Shown here piece by piece: positions 39,163 to 48,417 of a stretch of DNA of 64,000 nucleotides. The stretch spans positions 62,001 through 126,000 of the forward strand of contig NZ_VTZW01000020.1 of assembly GCF_009728995.1 (NCBI RefSeq). The letters are read 5' to 3'. Position 1 is the stretch's first letter. Each line of letters begins with the position of its first letter. The position numbers and the translations under genes were made by a program. A model generated the notes under the pieces. The model saw only the letters and a program-made list of their open reading frames with translations. It ran no database searches and had not been told where the DNA came from. This DNA is from Streptomonospora sp. PA3. GTDB taxonomy: Bacteria > Actinomycetota > Actinomycetes > Streptosporangiales > Streptosporangiaceae.

Positions 39163-39191
39163 CGTATCGGGGCACCGCTGATCGTGGTCAA
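39163..39191 (-). promoter_or_regulatory. PP2C gene promoter
   Basis: On the minus strand TTGACC (39186-39191), 17 bases, then GATACG (39163-39168). The expected start is about 85 bases before the ATG. Confidence 0.6.
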
Positions 39192-39336
39192 AATCCGCGT
39201 ACATCATGGCGGAAATCGCCCTCATACGCAGTTCCCGATCGGTTCATCGCACCCAAAGTACGGGCCGCCCCGCCGCTTCGGCGAGCATCCGTCCGCCGGA
39301 TACGACGAATCCCGCCTATACGCTCGGATTCCGCCG

Positions 39337-40152
39337 CTACCGCGGATGCGGAACCTGGGCTACTCCTACCACTTCTCCGGTGCGCCCGTCGTCGGCGGCC
39401 AGGTCCGCGACGGCGGCCGCGACGGCCGCATCGGTGTCGGCGGGCCGCGGCACCAGGCAGTTCAGCCGCACTCCCCGCTCCCGCAGGGATCCCGCCAGGG
39501 AGCGCAGCGCCGCGTTCTCCCGCGGCCGGCCGGCGCCCGGCGCGGACCGCTCGCCCAGCACCACCGCGGCGGCGCCCTCACTCAGGAACGGACGCGCGGC
39601 CCGGACCGCGCGCAGCGCGGACCCCAGCTCGGGAGGCCCTCGCAGCGGACGCGGCGCCGGGGCGGTCGAGGCTACGGCGGCCCCCAGACCGCCGCTGCGC
39701 TGCGCTCCCCGGGCGGCACCCGCCGCCGCGTGGACCACCAGCAGGTCGAGGGGACCGAACTCCAGCGCCGTGTAGGCGACCGCCGCCCGGCCGTCGCTCT
39801 CGCTGGCCGGGTCGCAGTGGATGGGCAGCGACCAAGAGCCCAGCGCCGAGACGAGCCCGGCGGCCAGCACCACCGGGTCGTCGGCCAGGCGCCGCCTGGG
39901 CACCGGGCGCGCCCCCGCCGCCCGGCCGGGAAGGCCGGTGTTGTCGGCCAGCGCCACGGCGGCGCCCTCCTTGGCCAGCGCCGCCGCGACGGCGCTGCCC
40001 GAGCCGTCTTGGGCCAGCCCGCCGAGCACCAGGGCCCGGCAGCCGTGCAGGGACCCGGAGGGTGTGTAGTCCGGCAGCGGGTCCCGCACTTCGGCGGTCC
40101 TCCCCTGGGGGATGCCCGCCGCGCGGGCGCTCCGGGGTGGCCGCGCAGTCAT
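39337..40152 (-). CDS. Degenerate SDR-like (Rossmann) protein
   Basis: This 271-residue protein resembles short-chain dehydrogenases: ALVLGGLAQDGSGSAVAAAL (a changed glycine-rich loop), EGAAVALADNTG, FGPLDLLVVHAAAGAA in place of NNAG, and RERGVRLNCLVPRPADTD. The catalytic Tyr-x-x-x-Lys is not recognisable, and the usual Ser segment is replaced by EGAAAVVLGERSA. It may be a non-catalytic family member. ATG with GAGGAAG upstream. Confidence 0.72.
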   Translation of the reverse strand: MTARPPRSARAAGIPQGRTAEVRDPLPDYTPSGSLHGCRALVLGGLAQDGSGSAVAAALAKEGAAVALADNTGLPGRAAGARPVPRRRLADDPVVLAAGLVSALGSWSLPIHCDPASESDGRAAVAYTALEFGPLDLLVVHAAAGAARGAQRSGGLGAAVASTAPAPRPLRGPPELGSALRAVRAARPFLSEGAAAVVLGERSAPGAGRPRENAALRSLAGSLRERGVRLNCLVPRPADTDAAVAAAVADLAADDGRTGEVVGVAQVPHPR

Positions 40153-40765
40153 CGCTTCCTCGCTCTCCGGTCACAGGCGACGCCTACGCGGCAACCGTGC
40201 CCGTGGGACCACCGGCCAAACGCGCACCAGGCGTTGCACGCGTCGCCCCGCCGCGTAGCCGCAGGTAGCAGCGCCTTGTCCACCACTCCGCGGCTCTGGC
40301 ATAATCGGACTCGTTGGGTGTCTAAGACGCAGACACACCGACGTTCGCGCGCTCGCCGCGGCGCATCATCGCGCCTGTGTTCCAGCGAGCGCTTTTCGTA
40401 TCTCTGCGAACGCTCGAAGGTGTGATCTCCATGCGTCTGCCCCGTTCCTGCTGCACCCCCTCCACCAACGGAGGCGGCGCGCGCCGCCGCTCCGCGGCGC
40501 TGCGCGCGCCACGCGGCCCCGATCCCGCAACCCCGGTGGTCCCGGTCCCGTGCGGTTCGGCGGAGGGGTCCTCCTCCTTCCAGGAGACGGGGCCCCACGC
40601 GCCACCCGGCCACCGTTCATCCCTCACCGCCGCCGCCGACGGAGGGCTTCGCGACGCCGCGCGTCCCGCCGCCCCGTCCGGCGCCGCGGCTCGCGCGGTA
40701 CCGCACCCCTGCGGCCCGGCTCCTGCCTACGCATCGGGTCGCCGTCTCGTCGTGAGGAGTCACAC
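40153..40765. other. Leader region of the glycosyltransferase with repeat relics
   Basis: No gene with family likeness in 613 bases. A candidate promoter at 40276-40305 would give a leader of about 450 bases. TGTCT-N7-AGACA (40320-40336) follows it. At 40460-40560 are decayed pieces of the palindromic element family (CCAACGGAGGCG, and CCCGCAACCCCGGTGGTC). Confidence 0.5.
40276..40305 (+). promoter_or_regulatory. Candidate promoter of the glycosyltransferase gene
   Basis: TTGTCC (40276-40281) and CATAAT (40300-40305), 18 bases apart; CATAAT is the best -10 match in this gap. Confidence 0.45.
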
Positions 40766-42001
40766 GTGAAGATCGCCATGGTCGCCGAGCACGCCAACCC
40801 GCTTCCCGCCCACAAGGGGGAGCCCGCCTGCGGCGACAGCGTCCACATCGCCACCCTCTCCCGCCAGCTGGCCAAGGCGGGCCACCGTGTGACCGTCTAC
40901 GCCCGCCGCAACGCCCCCGACCTGCCCGAACGATCGCGCATGGGGCGCGGCGTCACCGTCGAGTACCTGTCAGCGGGACCCGAGCGCCGCCTTGAGGACA
41001 GCGCCGCGACCGAGCACACCGGCGCCTTCGCCGCGGCGCTGGGCGGCCGGCTCGCCGAGGACCGCCCCGACGTGCTGCACGCCTTCGGCTGGACCAGCGG
41101 CCTCGCCGCCGTCTCGGCCGCCGAGGACGGCGGCGCGCCGCCCATCGTGCAGACGTTCCACTCGCTCAACGCCGCCGAGCGCCGCGCCGGCCTGCCCCAG
41201 CAGCGCGACCGCTCCCGCATCGAGGCCGCGATCGCCGGCCGCGCCGACCATGTCGCGGTCAGCTCCGCCGACCAGCGCTTCGAGTTGGCGCGGATGGGCC
41301 TGCCCCGCGACCGCGTCAGCGTGGTCCCCTTCGGCGTCGACACCGACCACTTCACGCCCGAGGGCGCAACCACAGCCGAGACCTGGAGTCCGCGCCGCAA
41401 CGGCCGCACGCGGATCATCTCGGTGACCGACCTGGCAGGCGGCGGCGCGGAGACGCTGATCGGGACGCTGCGCCGGCTGGCCGGCGCCGAGCTGACCGTC
41501 GTCGCCGGTCCGGCCCAGGTGGAGCTGCCCCTCAGCGCCGACGCGCAGCGGCTGGAGCTGCTCGCCAAGGAGGCCGGCGTCGACGACCGCATCAGCCTCA
41601 CCGGCCCCGTCGACCGCAAGGAGCTGCCGCGGCTGCTGCGCTCCGCCGACGTCTACGTCTCCGGTTCCGCCTACGAGCCCTGCGGCGGCGCCGTCCTGGA
41701 GGCCATGGCCTGCGCGCTTCCGGTGGTGGCCCGCGGCGCCGGGATCGTCAACGAGGCCGTGCTCAACGGCACCACCGGGACGCTGCTGCGCACCGCCCGC
41801 CCCGATGCGCTCGCCCGCGCGGTGCACGCGCTGACCGCCGAGCCGACCATGGCCACCGCCTACGGGATCGCCGGTGCCGACCGGGCGGCCTCCCGCTACA
41901 CCTGGGAGCGCGTCGCGGCCGAGACCGAGCGCGTCTACCAGCAGGCACTCCCGGACCGGGAGGGCGCGTTGCCCTACGCCGCGGGCGATGGTGCACACTA
42001 G
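40766..42001 (+). CDS. Family 4 glycosyltransferase
   Basis: This 411-residue GT-B enzyme has N-terminal KIAMVAEHANPLP with a Gly-rich loop (GEPACGDSVHIATLSRQLAK), the linker VVPFGVDTDHFTPEG, and the C-terminal nucleotide-sugar site with YEPCGGAVLEAMACALPVVA (E-x7-E-type, about 302-321). Acceptor and donor are unknown; a mannosyl- or glucosyltransferase is typical. GTG start with GAGGAG at 7 bases. Confidence 0.9.
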   Translation: MKIAMVAEHANPLPAHKGEPACGDSVHIATLSRQLAKAGHRVTVYARRNAPDLPERSRMGRGVTVEYLSAGPERRLEDSAATEHTGAFAAALGGRLAEDRPDVLHAFGWTSGLAAVSAAEDGGAPPIVQTFHSLNAAERRAGLPQQRDRSRIEAAIAGRADHVAVSSADQRFELARMGLPRDRVSVVPFGVDTDHFTPEGATTAETWSPRRNGRTRIISVTDLAGGGAETLIGTLRRLAGAELTVVAGPAQVELPLSADAQRLELLAKEAGVDDRISLTGPVDRKELPRLLRSADVYVSGSAYEPCGGAVLEAMACALPVVARGAGIVNEAVLNGTTGTLLRTARPDALARAVHALTAEPTMATAYGIAGADRAASRYTWERVAAETERVYQQALPDREGALPYAAGDGAH

Positions 42002-42090
42002 TCGCCGATCGGGCGCACGCGGGTGCGCCGGCGCACACCGCCGAACGGACGGGGCAGGTGCTCCGGCTGGAGGGCTTGCGGGATGACGCC

Positions 42091-43053
42091 ATGACGTCGC
42101 GCGCGGAGTCGGCCGGAACCGACGCGGGCCGCACCGGGGACTTCCAGCACCGCGGTGCCTTCTTCTCCTCCGCGGAGGAGCTGCGCGGCCGAGTCCTGCC
42201 GAGGCTGCGCGCGGCCTTGGACAGCGGCGACCGCGCGATCCTGGCGGTCGCGCCGCGTACGCGGGCCGCGCTGCTGGCGGGCCTGCCCGCCGCCGACGCG
42301 GCCGCGGTGGAGCGGGTGGATCGCCGCGACCTCTACGACGCTCCCGGGCGCACGCTGGCCGCCCTGCACCGCCGCGCCCGCGCCGAGCACCCCCGCCCGG
42401 TGCTCGTGGTCGGCGAGCCCCCGATGCCCGTCGAGGACCCGATGCGGCTGCGCGAGTGGCACCGGCTGGACTCGGTGCTGACGCACGCGCTGGCCGGTAC
42501 CCGGATGCGGCTGCTGTGCCTGCACGACGAGCGCGTACTGCCCGAACGCGTACGCAGCGACGTGCGGCGCACCCACCCGGTACTGCTCGCTCGCGGCGAC
42601 GAGTACGGCAGCCCCGACTACGTCGACCCTGCGGCCTTCAGCGCGCCCGACGCCGCGCGCCCACTGCCGGCGCCCGCCGGCGAGCAGCGCAGCCTGCGGA
42701 TCGGCCCTGACCTGGCCTCCCTGCGCACGGCGGTCGGCGAACTGGCGGAGAAGGCCGAGGTCCCCCGGGAGCGGCTGGGCGATCTGGTGCTGGCCGCCAA
42801 CGAGCTGGCCGCCAACGTCGTGGAGCACGGCGGCGGCACCGGCACGCTCACGCTGTGGCGCAGCCCCGGGTGGGTGGTGTGCGACGTCGCCGACCGCGGC
42901 GGCGGACTGCTCGACCCGCTCTGCGGCTACCGGCCGACCGAGCCGGTCAGCCCGCGCGGCTACGGCCTGTGGATCACCCGGCAGGTGTGCGACTTCATGG
43001 AGATCAGCGGCGGGGCGAACGGGACGCTGGTCCGGGCGCATTTCCGCGTGTGA
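42091..43053 (+). CDS. MEDS-HATPase anti-sigma-factor-like regulator
   Basis: This 320-residue protein has an N-terminal MEDS (DcmR-sensory) domain (about 15-180; HRGAFFSSAEELRGRVLPRL, RPVLVVGEPPMPVEDP) and a C-terminal RsbW-type HATPase (about 205-320; N-box ANELAANVVEHGGG, then CDVADRGGG and SPRGYGLWITRQV). Such proteins are RsbA-like anti-sigma factors or kinases in partner-switching. ATG start 90 bases after the glycosyltransferase. It is convergent with the STAS gene, its likely partner. Confidence 0.88.
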   Translation: MTSRAESAGTDAGRTGDFQHRGAFFSSAEELRGRVLPRLRAALDSGDRAILAVAPRTRAALLAGLPAADAAAVERVDRRDLYDAPGRTLAALHRRARAEHPRPVLVVGEPPMPVEDPMRLREWHRLDSVLTHALAGTRMRLLCLHDERVLPERVRSDVRRTHPVLLARGDEYGSPDYVDPAAFSAPDAARPLPAPAGEQRSLRIGPDLASLRTAVGELAEKAEVPRERLGDLVLAANELAANVVEHGGGTGTLTLWRSPGWVVCDVADRGGGLLDPLCGYRPTEPVSPRGYGLWITRQVCDFMEISGGANGTLVRAHFRV

Positions 43054-43081
43054 GGCGCGGAACACCCGCGGCCGGGCCGCC

Positions 43082-43432
43082 TCAGGCCAGCACCGTCTCC
43101 ACGGCGTGGCCGGTGTCCTCCTCGATCCGCAGCACCTGGTCGATTCCGGCGATCACCAGCAGCCGCAGCACGCTGCGCTGCGGCGCCGCGACCGCCAGGC
43201 CCACACCGAGGTCGCGCGCCTGGCGGTAGGCCGATACCAGCACGCCGATGCAGCGCGAGTCGCAGAAGCCCACACCGGACAGATCGATGACGATCCCCCG
43301 GCACAGGGGCTCGGCCGCCAGGATCCGGTCCAGCACCTCGGCGAGGCCGGGCGAGGTCACGGCGTCCAGTTCGCCCTCGGGGGAGACCACCACGACGTCG
43401 CCCTCCGACCGGACCGGGATATCCGTCGCCAC
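43082..43432 (-). CDS. STAS-domain anti-sigma-factor antagonist
   Basis: This 116-residue protein is a single STAS domain with the phosphoacceptor Ser in VGFCDSRCIGVLVSAYR (S59). It has the VVVSPEGELDAVTSPGLAEVL strand-turn-helix. An unphosphorylated form would bind the anti-sigma kinase and free the sigma factor. GTG 43432 follows GAGGAA; the frame continues to 43489 without better starts. It faces the MEDS-HATPase gene. Confidence 0.9.
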   Translation of the reverse strand: MATDIPVRSEGDVVVVSPEGELDAVTSPGLAEVLDRILAAEPLCRGIVIDLSGVGFCDSRCIGVLVSAYRQARDLGVGLAVAAPQRSVLRLLVIAGIDQVLRIEEDTGHAVETVLA

Positions 43433-43805
43433 AGTAGTTCCTCGATTCCCGCTGGAGGCGCTTCGCGCCGCGGACTGATCCATCCTCACTCACCGCCCTC
43501 GACGGCAGACGCTGCGCGCCGCGGCCGACGGGTCGCCCTCGCAACGAAGGCGGGCGGGCCGCGGTTCCCCGGTCGGCGCGAACGCGCCCGCGGGGGTGCG
43601 GTACCGCCAACATTAGCCCGGTGACAGCGGGCGATACAGAGCCGGCAGCGCAGCGTCACCGCACTGATACGGCGCGGTACCCGCCTCTTGGCCCGTCCGT
43701 GGCCGCACCGTGTCCCGGGCTGTCCCCAGGCTGCCGAGCGGCGGGAGGACGGGCCGCCTCATCGTAGTCGGACCCGGCCGCGCGCCGGCGCCGGGGCGGC
43801 CGCCG
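43433..43805. other. Gap upstream of the STAS gene
   Basis: No gene. GGAGGCGCTTCGCGCC (43454-43469) is an exact piece of the palindromic element family, placed just before the STAS ribosome-binding site. A 10-base palindrome GCGGTACCGC occurs near 43597. Confidence 0.5.
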
Positions 43806-44558
43806 CTACCGGCCGCCGGCCTCGCCGTGCTCGGCCACCAGGCTGCGCGCCACGTCGGCCACTTTCAGCCGGTTGCGCTGGGCCACCCGGCGCAGCTCCG
43901 CGAAGGCCTCGTCGGCGTCGCACCCCCGGGCGTGCATGATGATGCCCTTCGCCTGATCGATCACCGCCCGCACCGACATGGCGCGGCGCATGTGGGCGGC
44001 TTCGCGCGCGACGTCGGTGTAGCGGCCGACGCTGTGCAGCGCGACGGCGGCGTGCTCGGCCAGCAGCGCCATCAGCGGAGTCACCGCCGCCTCGTCGAAG
44101 GCGTCCGCCCGGCCCGCGTGCACCCCGAAGGTGACCACCTCTCCCTCCAGCTCGCAGGGGAAGGTCACCGAGGAGCGGTCCCCGCACTGGACGGCCATGC
44201 TGGTATAGGAGGGCCAGCGCTCCTCGCGCAGCACGTCGCCCACAGCAACCGGGCGCATCTCGCGCACGGCCTCGACCGCGGGCCCCTCGTCGATCGTGTA
44301 CTGGTGCTCGAAGGCCGTGGCCAGGTCGGGGTGGGAGGCGCCGTAGTCGACCACCACGTGCCGGCCCGCCACCTGCTCCGACTCCTCGGAGCGGTCGTCG
44401 CCGGGCGCGACGTCGTGCCAGATGACGACGAGCGCCGCGGAGCATCCGGGCACCTCGCGGGCCGCGGCCGCGCTCATCCGGTCCAAAGCGCGCTCCGGCG
44501 TGGCGGTCTCCGCCTGGCCCAGCGCGCCGATCTCGCGCGCGAGGCGGTCGACCCACAT
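43806..44558 (-). CDS. GAF-ANTAR RNA-binding regulator
   Basis: This 250-residue protein has a GAF domain (about 25-165, YTIDEGPAVEAVREMRPVAV in the middle) and a C-terminal ANTAR domain (about 185-245; SVRAVIDQAKGIIMHARGCD, then DEAFAELRRVAQRNRLKVAD). ANTAR domains bind dual stem-loops in nascent RNA and prevent termination. I chose ATG 44558 after AGGGGGA; a GTG two codons earlier is possible. It is divergent from the PAS-GAF gene with 176 bases between. Confidence 0.92.
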   Translation of the reverse strand: MWVDRLAREIGALGQAETATPERALDRMSAAAAREVPGCSAALVVIWHDVAPGDDRSEESEQVAGRHVVVDYGASHPDLATAFEHQYTIDEGPAVEAVREMRPVAVGDVLREERWPSYTSMAVQCGDRSSVTFPCELEGEVVTFGVHAGRADAFDEAAVTPLMALLAEHAAVALHSVGRYTDVAREAAHMRRAMSVRAVIDQAKGIIMHARGCDADEAFAELRRVAQRNRLKVADVARSLVAEHGEAGGR

Positions 44559-44734
44559 GGGCACGTCCCCCTTCCCGGTCCCAGCGCCGCCGCGGCGGCC
44601 GGGAATGGCCTGGCGGGCGGACCGTGTGACTCAACGGTAACCGTGATCTCACCGCGCCTGTTCCATGCGCTAGCGTCATGGCGGGGGTCGGGCTCTCCCG
44701 GCGGCCCGCGCCCGTCCACGTCAGGAGTCCAAGC

Positions 44735-45898
44735 GTGCCGGACAACCTCGCCGACCTGCAGCGCGAGATCGCCGAGCTGAGCGACCGCGTCGCGGCGCTG
44801 CGCAGCACGCACACCGCCTACCCCGACGACTCCGCCGAGACCGCGGAGGCGGCCCTGGCCGAGCTGGGCTTCGCCCAGGAGCTGCTCCAGGACTGCGGTC
44901 GGCGCCTGGCCGCGGCCGAGTCCGCCGCGCCGCGCCGGTCCAACGGCGACGACGAGCGCGCGGTGCTGCGCGCGGTGTTCACGCAGCTGAGCGTGCCGGT
45001 GGTGCTGCTCGACCACGACGGCTACATCCGGCGCATCAACGCGATCGGCGCCGACCGGCTGGGCAGCTCCAGCGGCTATCTCTCGGGCAAGCCGTTCGCC
45101 AACTTCGTGGACCTGCGCCGCCGGGCCGCGATGCGCTCGCGGCTGGCGGCGGTCCTGCGCAACGGGGAGTCGGCCTCGTTCGACTCCCGGCTGGCGCAGC
45201 GCGGATGGGCCGAGGACGTGCACCTGACGCTGACCCGGCTGGACGTGCCCACCGAGGCCGCGCCGCTGGTGCTGGTGGTGATGTCGCCGCCGCTGTCCAG
45301 CGGCGAGGACGAGGGGCCGGCGCCGCTGGAACCCGAGGTGGAGGACCAGGTCGTCGTCTTGGCGGCGCGGCGGCTGGACGTGCTGACGCGGATGACGCGG
45401 CTGCTGCTGGCCAGCGCGGGGCCGGGCGGCGCGGGGCGGCCCCTGGCCCTGGACGACGCCGCGGCGCTGCTCGCCGACTCCTACGCGGACTGGGTGGTCA
45501 TCGACGTGTGCGACCTTCCCGACAGCGCCGAGCAGGCCCGCCGCGCGGTGGTGGCCGGGCCCTCCGGCGAGGACGGGCAGAAGGCGCTGGTGGAGTCGCT
45601 GGACCCGCTGCGGTCGGAGATCCCCAGCGACGTGCTCAAGAACGGCAAGTCGGTGCTCAACCAGCTCATCGAGGACGAGACGGTGCTGGGCGCGGCCGCC
45701 GGCGGCGCACCGCTGCTCAGCGCCCTGGGAGCGGGCTCGCTGATGTGCGTCCCCCTCAAGGGCAGCCGCGGCGTGCGCGGCGCCCTGACACTGATCCGCC
45801 GCAGCAACCGCGGCGGCTTCCGCCTGGCCGACCTGGGCCTGATCGAGGAGATCGGCGAACACATCGGCCTGGCCCTGCCGCCCCGTACGGAGGGGTGA
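44735..45898 (+). CDS. PAS-GAF sensor protein
   Basis: This 387-residue protein has an N-terminal coiled coil (about 3-70), a PAS domain (about 78-190; VPVVLLDHDGYIRRINAIGA, LSGKPFANFVDLRRR) and a GAF domain (about 210-380; SLMCVPLKGSRGVRGALTLI). No kinase, phosphatase or DNA-binding domain follows, although related proteins often end in a SpoIIE phosphatase. GTG start with AGGAG at 7 bases. It probably acts with the neighbouring partner-switch proteins. Confidence 0.86.
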   Translation: MPDNLADLQREIAELSDRVAALRSTHTAYPDDSAETAEAALAELGFAQELLQDCGRRLAAAESAAPRRSNGDDERAVLRAVFTQLSVPVVLLDHDGYIRRINAIGADRLGSSSGYLSGKPFANFVDLRRRAAMRSRLAAVLRNGESASFDSRLAQRGWAEDVHLTLTRLDVPTEAAPLVLVVMSPPLSSGEDEGPAPLEPEVEDQVVVLAARRLDVLTRMTRLLLASAGPGGAGRPLALDDAAALLADSYADWVVIDVCDLPDSAEQARRAVVAGPSGEDGQKALVESLDPLRSEIPSDVLKNGKSVLNQLIEDETVLGAAAGGAPLLSALGAGSLMCVPLKGSRGVRGALTLIRRSNRGGFRLADLGLIEEIGEHIGLALPPRTEG

Positions 45899-46210
45899 CA
45901 GGCCCGTTCCACTCCTCAGGAGGAACGGTGCCTGCGGCGGGGCGGCGCAGGAGCTCCGTCCGATTTGCCGGCGATGTGACACACGAGGGGCACGCTCAAC
46001 TACACCGCACTGGGCCAAGAGGTCGTCTGTGGTGCCCGGCTTCTTAAACAGGACGTCGTCCGAACCCTCGACTTCGAGTCGATAGTTGACGGTCGGCAAT
46101 CGTCGGCCCCGGCATGGGAGCGGAGACCTTCGGGACGGTCGCATACGTTGGCTGGAGGCGGACCGTGTGCCCGCCGATTGCTGAACGGACGTCACGAAAG
46201 GCCGCCGGCC
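45899..46210. other. Gap upstream of the aldo/keto reductases
   Basis: No gene. It contains a 29-base match to the element region at 18399 (46028-46056) and, right after it, a small palindrome TCGACT-TCG-AGTCGA (46068-46082), possibly an operator for the reductase pair. Confidence 0.5.
46028..46056. repeat. Dispersed repeat fragment, match to 18399-18427
   Basis: The 29 bases match the reverse complement of 18399-18427 at 27 positions; the shared core is CCGGCTTCTTAAACAGGA. It is the only sequence of this AT-rich type seen twice outside the arms. Confidence 0.85.
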
Positions 46211-47227
46211 ATGGAATACGCACCGTTGGGCCGCACCGGCGTCAAGGTCAGCCCGCTCACGCTGGGCGCCATGAACTTCGGCTCCTGGGGGAACGCCGAC
46301 CACGACGACGGGGTACGCATCATCCATCGGGCCCTGGACGCGGGCATCAACGTCATCGACACCGCCGACGTCTACTCGGCCGGGGAGTCCGAGGAGATCG
46401 TGGGCAAGGCCCTCGCCGGGCGCCGCGACGACGTGGTGCTGGCCACCAAGGCCCACGCCCCCATGGGCGAGGACCCCAACATGCGGGGCAACTCCCGCCG
46501 CTGGCTGGTCCGCGAGGTGGAAAACAGCCTGCGCCGGCTGAACACCGACCACATCGACCTCTACCAGATCCACCGGCCCGACCCCGACTGCGATCTCGAC
46601 GAGACGCTGGGCGCGCTGACCGACCTGGTCCGGGCGGGCAAGATCCGCTACGCCGGATGCTCGACGTTCCCGGCGCACCAGATCGTGGAGTCGCACTGGG
46701 TCGCCGAGCGGCGCGGGCGCGAGCGGTTCGTCACCGAGCAGCCGCCCTACTCGATCCTCGCGCGCGGCATCGAGGCCGACGTCCTGCCGGTCGCGCGCCG
46801 GTACGGGATGGGCGTGCTGCCGTGGAGCCCGCTGGCCGGGGGGTGGCTCTCCGGCAAGTACCGCAAGGGCGCCGAGGTCGACAGCCCGCGGATGCAGCGG
46901 CTGCCCGACCGCTACGACCCCGCCAAGCCGCAGAACGCCGCCAAGCTGGAGGCCGTCGAGCAGCTGGTGGGCCTGGCCGAGGACAGCGGCCTGACGCTGA
47001 TCGAGCTGGCGCTGGCCTTCGTGCTGGAGCACCCGGCCGTCAGCTCGGCGATCATCGGCCCGCGGACCATGGAGCAGCTTGAGTCGCAGCTCAGCGCGGC
47101 GGATGTGCGCCTGTCCACCGACGTCTTGGACCGCATCGACGAGATCGTTCCGCCGGGCACCAACCTGAACCCGGCCGACGCGGGCTGGACGCCGCCGGAG
47201 CTGCAGCCGGCCGCCCGCCGCCGCTGA
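46211..47227 (+). CDS. Aldo/keto reductase
   Basis: This 338-residue TIM-barrel oxidoreductase has [18 protein letters not shown] at the start, catalytic Asp/Tyr in [14 protein letters not shown], the Lys in VLATKAHAP and the His in YQIHRPDPD. The NADP phosphate site near [13 protein letters not shown] is present. The substrate is unknown. ATG start; the longer open frame upstream has no likeness to the family. It is the first of two AKR genes, 30 bases apart. Confidence 0.92.
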   Translation: MEYAPLGRTGVKVSPLTLGAMNFGSWGNADHDDGVRIIHRALDAGINVIDTADVYSAGESEEIVGKALAGRRDDVVLATKAHAPMGEDPNMRGNSRRWLVREVENSLRRLNTDHIDLYQIHRPDPDCDLDETLGALTDLVRAGKIRYAGCSTFPAHQIVESHWVAERRGRERFVTEQPPYSILARGIEADVLPVARRYGMGVLPWSPLAGGWLSGKYRKGAEVDSPRMQRLPDRYDPAKPQNAAKLEAVEQLVGLAEDSGLTLIELALAFVLEHPAVSSAIIGPRTMEQLESQLSAADVRLSTDVLDRIDEIVPPGTNLNPADAGWTPPELQPAARRR

Positions 47228-47257
47228 CCCGCACGCCTACACCACGAGGAGCACGAC

Positions 47258-48127
47258 ATGACGCAGTCCACCGCGCGGCCCGCCGCGGCCGCGGGGACGT
47301 TCGACATCGGCGGCGACCTGACCGTCAACCGCCTGGGATACGGGGCCATGCAGCTCACCGGTCCCGGGATCTGGGGGGTGCCCTCCGATCCCGACGAGGC
47401 GGTGCGCGTGCTGCGCCGCGCCGTGGAGCTGGGGGTGACGCTGATCGACACCGCCGACTCCTACGGACCCTTCGTCAGCGAGGACCTGATCGCCAAGGCG
47501 CTGGCGCCCTACCCCGACGACCTGCTGATCGCGACCAAGGGCGGGCTCACCCGGCACGGCCCCGACATCTGGCTGCCCGTGGGCCGACCGGAGTACCTGC
47601 GCCAGTGCGTGGAGATGAGCCTGCGCCGGCTGGGGCTGGAGCGCATCGGCCTCTACCAGCTGCACCGCATCGACCCGCAGGTGCCGCTGGAGGACCAGGT
47701 GGGCGTGCTCGCCGAGATGCAGGCCGAGGGCAAGATCGCCCACATCGGGCTGTCGGAGGTGAGCGTGGCCCAGATCGAGGCGGCACGGGTGATCGCGCCG
47801 ATCGCCACGGTGCAGAACCTGTACAACCTGACCGAGCGCGGCTCGCAGGAGGTGCTGGAGTACTGCGAGGGCAACGGCATCGGGTTCATCCCGTGGTTCC
47901 CGCTGGCGACGGGCGAGCTGGCGCGCCCCGGCAGCGTGCTCGCCTCGGCGGCGGCCGACCACGGCGCGTCCGCGGCCCAGCTGGCACTCGCGTGGCTGCT
48001 GCACCGCTCGCCGGTGGTGCTGCCGATCCCGGGCACGTCCTCGACCGCGCACCTGGAGGAGAACCTCGGTGCGGCCGAGATCGGCCTGAGCGGTGAGGAG
48101 GTCGACCGGCTCACCGCGCTGGCCTGA
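47258..48127 (+). CDS. Aldo/keto reductase
   Basis: This 289-residue AKR has [18 protein letters not shown], catalytic [25 protein letters not shown] and YQLHRIDPQ, and a C-terminal [15 protein letters not shown]. It differs clearly from the upstream copy (shorter, different N-terminus), so not a recent duplication. GAGGAG ribosome-binding site; co-transcribed with the preceding gene. Confidence 0.92.
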   Translation: MTQSTARPAAAAGTFDIGGDLTVNRLGYGAMQLTGPGIWGVPSDPDEAVRVLRRAVELGVTLIDTADSYGPFVSEDLIAKALAPYPDDLLIATKGGLTRHGPDIWLPVGRPEYLRQCVEMSLRRLGLERIGLYQLHRIDPQVPLEDQVGVLAEMQAEGKIAHIGLSEVSVAQIEAARVIAPIATVQNLYNLTERGSQEVLEYCEGNGIGFIPWFPLATGELARPGSVLASAAADHGASAAQLALAWLLHRSPVVLPIPGTSSTAHLEENLGAAEIGLSGEEVDRLTALA

Positions 48128-48252
48128 GCCCGGTCCCACCCGGCCACTGCTCCTTTTTCCCGCGGCCGGTCGGCGGCGGCGCCCCCGAGGCGTGGGCCGC
48201 CGGCCGGCCGCGGCGTCGTTGCGGGGCCCATTCCTCGCCTTCCGGGTGGCCC

Positions 48253-48281
48253 TTTACACAGCCGAGCCGACGGTTTAATTT
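48253..48281 (+). promoter_or_regulatory. Candidate promoter of the secreted hydrolase
   Basis: TTTACA (48253-48258), 17 bases and TAATTT (48276-48281) lie in the most AT-rich patch for several kilobases. The rest of the 48128-48417 gap is GC-rich and shows nothing else. Confidence 0.5.
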
Positions 48282-48417
48282 AACTCTCTAGTAACTTACC
48301 CCCGAGTAGAGAGCGCGGCCGAGCGGAAGGCGCGTCCGCCGCCGCGCAGCAGTCCCCCGTCCCTACGACTCCCCGCCCCCGCCGGCCCGCGGGCCGGATA
48401 CCGCGTCCGAGGTCAGC

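Noticed and set aside
46211..48127. Recent tandem duplication of aldo/keto reductase genes
   Set aside because: The two proteins differ in length, N-terminus and most sequence beyond the catalytic motifs, so they are distant paralogues.
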